Source of the DNA: Tachinus rufipes
Lineage: Eukaryota; Arthropoda; Insecta; Coleoptera; Staphylinidae
Length of the DNA: 64,000 bases
Direction: 5' to 3'
Assembly (NCBI GenBank): GCA_963932245.1
Contig: OZ010747.1
Location: 79,725,163-79,789,162, forward strand
The notes under the pieces were generated by a model. It ran no database searches. It was not told where the DNA came from and saw only the letters and a program-made list of their open reading frames with translations. Below, one piece after another: positions 22,265-33,369 of the stretch. A program made the position numbers and the translations under genes. Numbering within the stretch: the first letter of the stretch is position 1; each line of letters opens with the position of its first letter.

Positions 22265-22940
22265 CGTAAATTACCAAATTTTGTTAGTTAGCTGATGTAC
22301 GACAGAGTATTTACGCCGGAACCCGTGTTGATGATCGGGTAGAAGAGAGTTAACCTCGACGTGTTTTTGGATAATGTTCAGATTTACTTTTTCTATGACC
22401 TTGCTCAAGGTGTATAGAAGACTGATTTGCCGATAGTTTTAAAGAAACATTCGGTTTTTTCCAGGTTTTGGGATGCTGATTACGTGCGAGCCTTTCCAAA
22501 CTGATGGAAAGTGGAAAGTGCCCTGTACGCAGTATAGCATTTGCAATGTTGGTCAGAGCCATTATTGCTTTGTGCGAAAAAGTTTTCAACGCCTTGTTTG
22601 GAATACCGTCTGGTCCTGGCGCGGATCGGGATTTAAGTTGAGATAAAAAAATTCTAACGCGGGACGGTCGAAAGCTGTTTAGCGGCGGATCATCGTTAAA
22701 ATTTTGTAAGAAGCCCCTGACCTCTCGGTGAACCCTATCGATGTGCTCCAGATCAGTGTCCCTGTTAAAAAGGGGGGAGCATTGGAGTTCCAGGCTGTCA
22801 GCGAATGCTTCGGCCTTTCCCTCGATATCATATTTTAGCCCATTTTCACCATGGATGACTGGTATTGGGACTTTCTTATTTCGCAAAATTCTGGAAATCT
22901 TCCACATTAGATTTTTTTCATCTTGGGGCGCCTCCAAGCC
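22265..22940 (-). pseudogene. Jockey-clade reverse transcriptase, N-terminal half
   Basis: The minus-strand frame 22937-22350 encodes the region between endonuclease and RT palm: LMWKISRILRNKKVPIPVIH, KAEAFADSLELQCSPLFN, then LKSRSAPGPDGIPNKALKTF, the conserved 'APGPDGI' block of Jockey RTs. Later NILRTGHFP-like text and a frameshift lead to a block near 22330-22270 reading LPDHQHGFRRKYSVVHQL, which matches the Q-x-GFR-x-HST segment. Then the frame stops and a (TA) run begins, so the palm and everything after it is lost. It lies antisense to the channel gene. Confidence 0.8.
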
Positions 22941-22954
22941 TTAAATTAGTTTTA

Positions 22955-23330
22955 ATTTGAAATAACTCACAACCTAGGAACAACTTGGAACATTTTATGT
23001 GCAGTAGAAAACATTTTTAATACACTTTAGAGCAAGTTCAAGCACTTCAAATGTAAATCAAAATAGTTCACTAAATTTGAGAAACATGTACCAATAATTT
23101 TTTTTAAAGATTTTATGATGGATCACAAAACATAAATTTGAAATAACTCACCATACTTGTAAATATCTTAGATACATTTAGAAACAGTTTATGTGTAACT
23201 GAGAACACTTTAATCGAACTTAAATTTCATTTAAAATAAATCTATGTTAGTTGGAATAGTTTAGAACAATTTACGTGCAATTCTTAACAGCTCAAATACA
23301 GTTAAAAACACTTTAGACGAGTGTATGCAT
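22955..23330 (+). repeat. Diverged tandem repeat (2-3 units)
   Basis: 'TTGAAATAACTCACAAC...GGAACATTTTATGTGCAGTAGAAAACA' near 22958 and 'TTGAAATAACTCACCAT...AAACAGTTTATGTGTAACTGAGAACA' near 23138 are tandem relatives about 180 bp apart. A third, weaker copy starts near 23250. Confidence 0.5.
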
Positions 23331-24044
23331 TGTAAGATATCTTAGAGCGTAGAACACGGCGCTTTCTGAAATTTTCAAGGTATTTTTAGCACATATAAAA
23401 GCAAGTTTTTATCCATATTTCAGAAAAAAAAATCCTTTTTAAGAAAAACTTTTATTTAAAACTCTGCAAAAATTTCAAAGTTTAAGGAAATTGTTTTTAA
23501 ATTTATTATTATTAAAGAATTAAATTTATGAAAAAATTATCCTAAACTAAAAACATCCATAGACGCGTTTTGAGGTTTACCTCTCATCAGTATGGCTTTA
23601 TTTATTTAAACTTAATAATTGATTTGTAACTTACTTTGTCAACACGTTCACCACCACAATTCAAAGTAAATATTTTAAAAGGTGTATTGACTATTTATAC
23701 TAACTGACTTAATGACTTTATTTAATGGCTTCTTCATCATATTTTTTTTGGTTTTTTGATTTTTCAAACAATTTTGGAAAAAAATGCCTATTAGTTTTTT
23801 CCTAAAAATGCAACCCTGAGAAGTTACAAACGATAAAAAATGCAAATAAATCGATATTTTAAATTTTAATTGTTTATTACTTGAAAATGGATTATAGAAA
23901 AAATCTAAAAAAATGTACAAGATCAGGACTCTGTTACATGTAACCTTATCTGTGTCAATTTGTGACATGTGTTGAAGAAGTTTTTGTATTATAAAAAGTT
24001 TGTGTAATTTTTAATTAATATTATATTTACTAGTTAAGCCAATT
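23331..24044. other. AT-rich stretch, nothing recognised
   Basis: No coding or repeat signature was recognised. Confidence 0.4.
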
Positions 24045-24049
24045 TTGTT

Positions 24050-24230
24050 TTATGTCAAGTTTGTAACAAGTGTCACAGTTTGTGTATTATCTGACAAATA
24101 CTTTACAGTTTGTGTCATTGACTTGTTTAATAAATGTCATATTTGCCAAGTTTGTGACAAGTGTCACAGTTTGTCATTGACAGGTTTAATAAATGTCAAA
24201 TCTGTCAAGTTTGTTACAGTTGCATAAATA
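24050..24230 (+). repeat. Short tandem array built on GTCAAGTTTGTAACAAGTGTCACAG
   Basis: Units with TCAAGTTTGTAACAAGTGTC, ACAGTTTGT and GTTTAATAAATGTCA recur two to three times at about 85-bp and shorter spacing. Interspersed 'GTCATTGAC' words add internal symmetry. An open frame across it reflects the repeat, not a gene. Confidence 0.7.
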
Positions 24231-26589
24231 TGATTTAGATATTTGATTATTTCTAAAAATGTCTGAAAGGTACGTAGCTTGCACCCGAGAGCTAACTACT
24301 AATATTTTGTGGTTTTAAAATATATTACAGTCATAATAGTTTACTAAGGTTTTGCAAAACATAACTTTTTTTGCTGGTGAAAATTAAAAAAAAATCCTTG
24401 TTTTTTTCTTAATAAAAATATAAACAGTCAAACTTTATTCTGAATGCTGCAAGTTATTTGCTGCTTTGCTGACTTTTATTAAGTACAATGTTTGTCACTT
24501 GTTTAAACTACAACAATAATTTTACTTTGTTTTTATGTTGCTAAGATTATATTGAATTTGCATTTTTATCGACTTTTGTGGACTTTTTAATTACGGTAAT
24601 GCATGTTGTGCTTATTTTAATTTTTTTGATAACTTATTTTAAAATAACTTAATAACTTACTTGTATTAGCAAATCTTGTGTCTTTTTTCGGTAAATTGTA
24701 GGTTGTTGTTGACTAGTAGAGTTACTTCAATAAGGACTTGACCAAATGACCATTTTGAACAACTTAATTTGTTATCAATAAATTATTTATGGAATGGAAA
24801 AAAGCCTTCATACTTATGATTGCTAAAATATTTTAGCAATTCAGTTTGTAGTTTTGATAGCTTTTTTAAGTCGGCCAACGGGACAGCAAGCAAAAAGGAA
24901 AATATTTTTGGTTTGTATTAGTAAATTATAATAACCATTGTTAAATAACTAATAAAAACTATTTTAACAACTAAATTTCTAGCTAGAATATATGCACTGA
25001 ATACCAATGCAACCCAGTAAACAATCCAATTACTTAAATCTAATTTCCATCACAGTCGGCACTGGCTATTCGGTACATCTCAATTTGCGACACAATCGGT
25101 TCTTTGTCATTGGTAATATGGAATCTAGAAACCCTCCCTTGAATTCACACACTCACACATACATACTATGCAGATGCCGTTTTTGTTTTTTACCGTTCTC
25201 CCTTTCCGCTCTGTAATTATTTTGTGCCAATCGATGCGATAATTTGATTTACGTCCGGGTGCTTGCTTTCAGCTCGTTCCCGTTAGCCGAGCGCGTCTCA
25301 CACCACCACTACTACTCTCTAGAATTTGGTCTGGAAACTAGAACAATGATTGTTAACTTTAAACTATCCAGTCGATGTGTGTAGCCCGTATGGGAAAACT
25401 GACATATTCAATGCTATTATATTTTCATACTACTAAATTGCTTCGTATCTTCAAACTATAGACAACTGCATTTGTCAATTATTATTAAATTTTGCATTTA
25501 GTGTAAACTAATACAAATTTTTGTTGTTGTTTGGTTTATCTTAGTACTAAGTTTTTGGACAATTCTGAAGAATTTTTAAAGTTTCTTCTAATTTATAATT
25601 TATCATTTTTTGTTTAATAAATATTCAAATAAAAAAATTACAAATTTTTCATTTATTTTATTCAATATTCCTATTACGTCAATACGAATCGTCCGCTTGA
25701 TTCTAAATGACATTCTACGATATTTATATGCCCATTAAAAATACAATACAACCGCCCTTAATAAAGGATCACATCGATGTTACATAAATAATTTATTGTC
25801 GAAAATAAAAGCGCATTGATTTTGGTTGTTGGGAGTTACTCGCTCGTTGCTTTCTGAAACATTTTTATCGGTAAAGAGTTACTTATTTGCGGATGCAAAC
25901 GGACACCGATATTGATCAAGCAGACTTTTACGATGAAACAGTAACCAACGAAACGACAATCAAGAAATAATTCATCCAATCTCTACAATTTTAATCCGAA
26001 ATTTACTGAGAGTTAATAACACTTATGTTTTTTTTTTCAAGGATTTATATTTATGCCTCTGGATATTTACCGTATTAAATACGTTCGAATTCATTTAATT
26101 TGAACATTAATTTGATTTTTTTTATTGTATTATAAGGAAATATTCAATAAAATGTTTATTTTCAAAATAATGCTTTAATGAAACTGAATGCATTACAAAG
26201 TTGCATTTGTGGTTACAAATTTAATTAACTTAATGAGTGTAATTTATGTAAAATACCGACCTTACTCAACTTAGTCTTGAGAAAACTAAAAGTTTTTAAA
26301 GTGTGATGTTAGTATGTAGTAATCTTTTTTGTTTTATTTGTGTAATCTAATAATTAGGATTTGTGAGTACGTTTTATCTAAAGGATTGCTGCAAAGCTTT
26401 TACATCAGTGCGGTAAAGTGTTTAGGTCATAAGAAGTTGGTGGCATAGAATAATTATGGATACATCAAACAAGAATAGTATATTTTAAAACTAACATAAT
26501 GACACCCATTTTCCACGTGCATCAATCTATACAAAGGCAAAATAGATATTACCTGCAAATTGTTCAATATATTTTTTCTACTAATTCAT
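24231..26589. other. Unassigned, mostly single-copy-looking DNA
   Basis: No transposon motif was recognised. The parts 25040-25400 and 25680-26000 have more balanced base composition than their surroundings. They include 'CACACTCACACATACATAC', a C-rich CACCACCACTACTACTCTC tract and a 25-codon frame at 25893-25970. They could hold regulatory DNA or an exon, but nothing decides this. Confidence 0.35.
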
Positions 26590-27204
26590 TATGCAGATGT
26601 TAGAACTCCTTTAGTCAGAGCAGGTGTATGTAATTTTTAATTTCTGAATAATTAACATTTGGGCGGGTGGGTGGGTTAGTCAAGATCATGATTACCAGCG
26701 ATCACATTGAAAGCTCTACTTTTCTGCAGGTGTAAAAAGTCTTTTAGTCAGAGAAAATAAATGTGATTTTTAACTTTTTAATAACCAACACCTGATCGGG
26801 AAGGTGGGTCACTCCAGATCATGATTACAAACAAATAGTTTGTACTGGAGTGCCCACTTTACTTCTTTGCAGGTGTTAGAAATTCCTGAATCAGAGGAAG
26901 CTTAAGCAAATTCTATAGTTTCTCTTTTCTGCAGGTGTTAGAATTCTTTTAGTCAAAAGAAGTAGAGGTGATTGCTAAACTCTTAATGACGAACACCTGA
27001 GCGGGTAAGTTTGTCACTCCAAATCATAATTACTAGCAAGTACTTTGAATGAAGTGCCTACTTGCCCGCTTAAGTGCTTGTTATCAATAAATTAAAACTT
27101 TTTCTTTTCTGCAGGTGTCAGAAATCCATTAATCAGAGGAGTTGTATGTTATTTCTAATCTGTTAATGACCAACACTGAAGCGGGTGGGTAGGTCACTTT
27201 AGAT

Positions 27205-28417
27205 CAGTGGTTCTCAAAGTGGTCCCTACGGACCCCTAAGAGGTCCCTGGGATTAGTTAGGTAGTCCTTGGAATATTAAAATTGATTTGGGGGTCTCTGA
27301 ACAACGTCAGAGGGTCCGCGCAAGGTTTAATATAAAATTTAAAAAATGTTTGGAAATTAATGATGACTATATTCGTTTATTACTTAACACAGAAGTACGT
27401 TGGTTATCTAAAAGTACATGTTTGAATTGCTTCTATTTGCTCTTTGATTCACTGTTGAAACTTCTGGAGAGTAAAGACAATGATTTGCGGCATATAAAAA
27501 ATGGCATTGCTTATATGACTGATTTATTTGCCAGATTTAACGAGACTAATTTGAAACTACAAGGTGTCACATTAAATTTAATCAAAACTAAAAGTGTAAT
27601 ATCTGCCTTTGTTGCAAAACTTTTGCTATACAAACAAAACTTGGGAAAAGGAGAATGTTCTCAGATTCAAAATCTTTTAAAATTGCAAACTAGAGATGAA
27701 AATTTGATTGCGTATTGTCAACACTTAACGGCGCTTCATTTGGAACTTAACCAAAGATTTCTTCACTTAGATATTCTCAACTGGGAGTTAAACTTTTTTG
27801 CAAGTAGTCAAATAGCACAAATGCAGATGAATACATACTAATACAGGAGCAACTTATTGAATTATCTACAAATAAGGAGCTGAAACCTAAGTTTAAACAA
27901 GGATACTATAATTTCTGATTACAATAACAAATACCAGTTTTATATCCAGTATTATGGGTTATTGTACAGAAGCTGTTGATTGCTTTTCTGTCTTTCTATT
28001 TGGTAGAACGTGGTATAAATGCCGTTCTGTTATGAGCCTTGTTACAAAAAAAATAAAACAATTACAAATTAGTACTTGTAGGAATTTGCAGTTGCTACTC
28101 ATAAACATTGAACCGGACATAAATACAGTTATAACATCCCATCAGGTTTATCCAAGTCATATTTTTTTATTTAATTTTAAATCAAAAGTTATAATTTCAA
28201 TAAATACTTCTTCAACAAAATGTTTTATTTATATTTTATTATTACGTCACTATTTACCATTCAAGACATCAAAGTTAAATTTTTAATTTTTCTTTTATGT
28301 ATTTATGTAGTTTTTCACTCAAGGTTTTTAGGAAAGTTTTGACTACGAAAGAGGGTCCGTGGGCAAGCTTTAATTATGAAAATAGGTCCGTGGGCTAAAA
28401 GAGTTCAAAAACCACTG
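27205..28417 (+). mobile_element. hAT-type DNA transposon copy inserted in the satellite array
   Basis: The element starts CAGTGGTTCTCAAAG and ends AACCACTG, hAT terminal inverted repeats (inner bases partly decayed: GAGTTCAAAAACCACTG). It is flanked by 8-bp duplications, CTTTAGAT at 27197-27204 and TTTTAGAT at 28418-28425 (7 of 8 identical), which is the hAT signature. Other satellite units carry the empty site TCACTTTAGATCATGATTAC (or close variants). At 1213 bp it is shorter than complete hAT elements of this type, so it is internally deleted. Confidence 0.92.
27287..28170 (+). pseudogene. hAT transposase remnant (ZBED5/SCAND3-like group)
   Basis: The first frame (27287-27841, about 180 codons) contains TEVRWLSKSTCLNCFYLLFD, then IAYMTDLFARFNETNLKLQG, LIKTKSVISAFVAKLLLYKQ and CQHLTALHLELNQRF, all typical of hAT transposases related to domesticated ZBED5 and SCAND3 proteins. 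After a stop, other frames carry the C-terminal dimerisation region: SFYLVERG near 27990-28015 and NLQLLLINIEPDINTVI, then SHQVYPSH near 28085-28160. The N-terminal BED zinc finger and the first catalytic part of the RNase-H fold are missing. With the frame breaks it cannot make an active transposase. The family link is recall, not a search. Confidence 0.85.
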
Positions 28418-31320
28418 TTTTAGATCACAATTACCAGCAAATACTTTGAAATGGAGTGCCTACCCAAGTGTTTGTTATCAAAGAAATACAAGTTTCTTTT
28501 TGCTGCAGGTGTTAGGAGTTTTTTAATTAGAAAAGTTGGATGTGATTTCCAATTTTTTGATGCTCAACATTTGGACTGGTGATTGAGTCACTTCAGATTA
28601 TGATTACTAGCAAGTAATTTGTACTGGAGTGCCCACCCACTCATCCAAATGTTTGTGTTCAAAGAAATAAAAGTTTTTTTTTTGCAGGTGTTAAAAGTCC
28701 TTAAATCAGAGGAGGTGGATGTGATTTTATAATCTCTTAATAAAAAACACTTGGGCTGGTGAGTGGGTCACTCTAGATTATGATTACCTGCAAGCAATTT
28801 GTACTGGAGTGGACACCCACCCACCCAAATGTTTGTGATCAAAGAAATAAAAGTTTTTCTTTTTTGCTGGTATTAGAAATCCTTTAATCAAAAGAGGCAG
28901 ATGTAATTTAATTATCTTTTATTGAGCAACACTTACCCACCTGCTCAAGAGTTTATTACCAAAGAATTGAAAGTTTCTCTTCTCTGCAGGTGTTAGAAGT
29001 CTTTTAATCAGAGGAGGTGGGTGTGATTTTTAATTTCTTGATGACCAACTCACGGGCAAATGGGTAGGTTATTCTAGATTATATTTACCAGCAAGTGGTT
29101 TGTACTAGAGTGCTTACCCACCTCTTTAAGTGTTTGTTATCAAAGAATTAAAAGTTTTTTTCTCTCTGCTGGTGTTAGATGTCTTTTAATCAGAGAAGGT
29201 AGATGTGATTTTTAATCTTTTGATGACCAACATTTGGGCGGGTGGGTGGGTCACTCTAGTAGATTATGATTACCAGCAAGTGGTTTGTACTAGAATGTTT
29301 ATCCATCCGCTTAAATGTTTGTTATCAAAGAATTGTAAGTTTCTCTTCTTTGCAGGTGTTAGAAGTTCTTTAATCAGAGGAAGTGGATGTGATTTCTAAT
29401 CTTTTGATGACCAACACTTGAGCGGGTGGATTATGATAACTAGAGGACTAAAGTGATTACCCACTCGCCCAAGTGTTTGCTATCAAAGAATTAAAAGTTC
29501 TCTTCTCTGCAGGTGTTAGGAGTCCCTTAATCAGAGAAGGTGAATGTAATTTCTAATTTTTTGATGCTTACTTTTTGGGCGGGTAGTTGAGTCACTTCAG
29601 ATCATGATTACCAGCAAGTAATTTGTACTGAAGTGCCTACCTACCCATCCAAATGTTTGTGATCAAAGAAATTAAAGTTTTTTTTGCAGGTGTTAAAAGT
29701 CCCTAAATCAGAGGAGGTGGATATGATTTTATAATCTCTTAATGTCAAACACTTGGGCGGGTGAGTGAGTCATTCCAGGTTATGATAACTGGCAAGTAAT
29801 TTGTACTGGAGTGCCCACCAACTCATCCAATTGTTTGTGCTCAAAGAAATAAAAGTTTCTCTTTTCTGCTGGTGTTAGAAGTCCTTTAATCAGAGGAGGT
29901 AGATGTGATTTTATAATCTTTTAATGACCAATACTTGGGCGGGTCGGTGGGTCACTCTAAATTATGATTACCAGCAACTGGTTTGTACTGGAATGCTGAC
30001 TCACCTGTTATTAAAGAATTGAAAGTTTCTCCTCTCTGCAGCTGTTAAAAGTCCCTTAATCAGAGGAGGTGATCGTTATTTCTAATCTCTTGATGACCAA
30101 CACTCGGGCGGGTGGGTGGGTCACTTTAGATTATTATTACCAGCAAGTGGTTTGTACTAAAGTGCTCACCCACTCACCCAAGTGTTTGTTATCAAATAAT
30201 TTTAAGTTCCTCTTCTCTGCAGGTGTTAGAAGTCTGACTGAGTTTATAATCTCATAATGGTCAACACTTGGACGGGTGGGTGGGTCACTCTAAATCATGA
30301 TTACTAGCAAGTAGTTTATACTAGAGTGCCCACCCCCCTGCCCAAGTGCTTGTTATCAACAAATTGTAAGTTTCACCTCTCTGAAGCTGTTAGAAGTTCT
30401 TGAATTAGAGGAGGCGGAGGTAAATTTTAATATCTTAATAACCGACACTTGTAGTAAGTGGGTGAGTGATTTAAGATTATGATTACCAGCGAGTAATTTG
30501 TACTGTAGTGCCCAGCCACCCGTTCAAAAATTTGTAATTAAAAAAATAAACGTTTTACCTCACTGCAGGTGTTAGAAGTCCCTTTATCAGAGGATGTGGT
30601 TTCTAATCTCTTGATGGCTAACATTTGGGCGGATGGATGGGGTCACTCTAAAACATGATTACTAAAAAGTAGTTTGTACTGGAGTGAGAACAACCCCACT
30701 TGCCCAAGTATTTGTTATCAAAGAATTGAAAGTTTTTCTTCTCTGCAGATGTTAGAAGTTTCATAACCAGAGAAAGTGTATGGATGGGTGGGTCACTTCA
30801 GATCATGATTACCAACAAATGGTTTGTACTAAAGTGCTCACCCACCCGCCCAAATGTTTGTTATCAAAGAATAGAATGTTTTTTCTTTCTGCAGGTGTTA
30901 GAAGTCTCTTAATTAAAGGAGGTGGGTTTAAATTCTAATCTTTTGCTGAGCAACATTTAGGCGGGCAAGTGGGTCAATTCAGATCATGATTATTAACGAC
31001 TAATTTGTTCTAAAATGCTCACTCCGCTCAAGTTTTGTTATCAAAGAATTGAACTTTTCTCCTTTGTGCAGGTGTAGGATGTTCTTTAGTCAGAGAAGGT
31101 GGAGGTAATTTCTTTGTAACCAACAATTGAGCAAGAAGGTGGGTCACTTCTTATTCTGATTACCAGCAAATTGTTTTTAGTAGAGTGCCCGCACACCCGC
31201 TAAAGTGCTTGTTATTAAAAATTTAGTTAAAGGAGGAGGTGGTAATTTTAAATGCTTTAATGATTAACACTTGAGCGGGTAAGTGGGTCAGTCCAGACCA
31301 TGATTATCAGTTTATTTACA

Positions 31321-32290
31321 ATACTTTAAATTTTCTATAAAAATATTTTCTAATCAATTTAAGTGTGCTAAACCCAAATGTTTAAATTGCTACTCAAATT
31401 TTTTACTGGTTATTACATAAATTTAATTTAACCAACAAAATTCTCAATATTTTCAAATTAATATAGGTATTTTTTAAGGCATCAAATGTACACGGCAAAT
31501 CTAGTAAAAGAAATTGCACAAAATACAAAAGTGAAAATTAAAAAAGGAATGGGAAAATTAAACACAGCAACAAAGAAGCTTGAAAAGACAAAGCAGTCTT
31601 AAAAAGTCTTTAGGTTAGAATCTGGTTTTTAATGTGGCACGGTACTAACTGCATTCTTTAGACGAGTAAAAGCTTTGGTTGCAACTAAAGAAGATTGAGT
31701 AGACTTTGCTCGGCTGAAAAGTTATTGGAAATAGCGGTTGTTGATGGTTAGCCATAAAATATTGTTTTGCTTAAAAATCAGTGATTGTCATTAGTGAAAC
31801 AGAGTTAATTTGGTGTGAAAATAGATATGTTACCGGTAAGCAGAATTAACCAATTTTAGAGCAGGTGTTGGCATTAAATAATACAAACAATGTTTGTTAG
31901 ATTGAAAGTGCATCTTTGGACAAATTTGGTCTTGTTTGATCTAAAAGAATTTGAAGCCAAGTTTCTAATCTTGTCAAGTAAATTTGCTGTTGGTAAAAAT
32001 AGTATTTCAGTAAAAATTAAAGAAGATTTGATAAAAAAAATCTGTTTTTTGGATTTTTTGGGTTCTTATTGTTGGTTATTTTTGGTATACCAAGATTCTT
32101 TATTTGGTCTAACTATTTTGTATTTTTAGCAAGTCATAGGTCTGTTCCAACCTACGGTTTAGACAGTTTGCAAACCGTCCAAACTGTGCACACAAACAAA
32201 TATTTGTCATCCTTATTTCAATTTGTTTGTGTGCATAGTTTAAACGGTTTCCAAACTGTTCACGACGACTCTAATTATAAGGTTCAAAGA
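31321..32290. other. AT-rich stretch after the array, unassigned
   Basis: Near 32140-32275 there is an interrupted palindrome-like pair: GTTTAGACAGTTTGCAAACCGTCCAAAC... and ...CATAGTTTAAACGGTTTCCAAACTG, with ACACAAACAAAT and ATTTGTTTGTGT as exact inverted 12-mers around a short spacer (near 32190-32233). Otherwise nothing was recognised. Confidence 0.5.
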
Positions 32291-32299
32291 ACTCCAACA

Positions 32300-33366
32300 A
32301 ATTGATAAAGTAGAACTAAGAGCAGCATTACACTATCTGAAAAACAACAAAACATTAGGAAAAGATCAAATAACTAGCAAAATGCTGAAGACTATAGAAA
32401 AAGTCTTAGAAAAAGCAATCTTAATACTCTTGAACAAATGCATTGAAGAGGGCAAAATTATTAACTCATGGCAAAACGCAGAGGTAAATCTACTTTTTAA
32501 GAAAGAAGATAATACAAATTTGGAGAACTACAGACTAATCAGTCTACTGTCCTTCTTTTATAAGTTACTAACCAAAATAATAACAAATCGACTAATTCAA
32601 AAGTTTTACTTTTATCAACCGGCTGAACAAGCAGATTTCAGGCAAGGCTACAGCACGACCGACCACATTTAAACATTGCGTATACTGATTGAAAAATGTA
32701 CAGAGTACAATATCCACCTCTACATGGCATTTGTGGACTATCCGAAGGCCTCTATCGAAACATGGGCAGTACTCCAGTCAATAGAGAATGCCCAAATTGA
32801 TTCCAGATACACAAATTTGCTTAAATACATCTACATTCACGCAATTCTACACGTCAAAATGGGAAAAAAATAACGACAAAGATAGTACTCATAAAAAAAG
32901 GCGTCTGGCAAAGCGACACTCGCCAAAAATTATTCATTTTAGTACTGAAAGACGTTATCAAAAAACTATCGTAGGAGTGAAAGAAAGTAAGCATTGATGG
33001 TAAATGCTTAATCACTTTTGCTTTGCCGATGATATTGTCCTTATTAGCAATGACCTAGAAGAACTGGAAGAAATGCTACGCAAACTCGACAAAGCCTCAC
33101 AAACTGTGGGCTTGCAAATGAATATGCACAAAACAAAAATCATAAGTCCGAGTAACAAAATGGTCACTATCAAGAATCACACTCTAGAAAAAGTCGAGGA
33201 GTGTGTATACTTGGGGCATAGCATCAAATTAGGAAAAGCCAACCAAACAACAGAGATCACCAAGCGCATCGGATTGACATGGACAGCTTTTGGCAAATTA
33301 CGAGAACTTGAAATTCCAATGAACATAAAAAGAAAAGTATATATATCCTTAAATATGTTAATTTAA
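32300..33366 (+). pseudogene. RTE-like LINE reverse transcriptase on the + strand
   Basis: Three consecutive frames form an RT. The first (32382-32672) has INSWQNAEVNLLFKKEDNTN, ENYRLISLLSFFYKLLTKII, TNRL and QPAEQADFRQGYSTTDHI. The second (32676-32873) has LIEKCTEYNIHLYMAFVDYP and KASIETWAVLQSIENAQID, motif A with its D in FVDY. The third (33004-33366) has FCFADDIVLISNDLEEL (catalytic ADD), LQMNMHKTKIIS and EECVYLGHSIKLGKANQTTE. Endonuclease and the extreme C-terminus are missing, so the copy is 5' truncated and its 3' end falls near 33366. Few stops remain; it is better preserved than its relatives. It is the only clear LINE in sense with the channel gene. Confidence 0.85.
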
Positions 33367-33369
33367 TTC

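Larger units (their letters stand above)
26590..31320 (+). repeat. Satellite-like tandem array, about 180-bp unit, roughly 20 copies
   Basis: Each unit carries in order: TTTCTCTTCTCTGCAGGTGT then TAGAAGTCC-TTAATCAGAGGAGG; GTGATTTCTAATCTCTTGATG then ACCAACACTTGGGCGGGTGG; GTCACTCTAGATCATGATTA then CCAGCAAGTGGTTTGTACTG; and GAGTGCCCACCCACCCGCCC then AAGTGTTTGTTATCAAAGAA. The CAGGTGTTAG landmark occurs near 28507, 28685, 28987, 29354, 29511, 29689, 30222, 30569 and 30894; most steps are 178-184 bp and a few shorter units are deleted. The G-rich and C-rich parts form an inverted repeat within every unit. The array is interrupted by a hAT element at 27205-28417. Confidence 0.9.

Noticed and set aside
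24258..24276. ATGTCTGAAAG|GTACGT as a tiny first coding exon
   Set aside because: Four codons and a donor occur easily by chance; no promoter or partner exon was seen.
26590..31320. Short, regularly spaced units as a CRISPR array
   Set aside because: Units of about 180 bp are repeated throughout without unique spacers, and the genome is eukaryotic.
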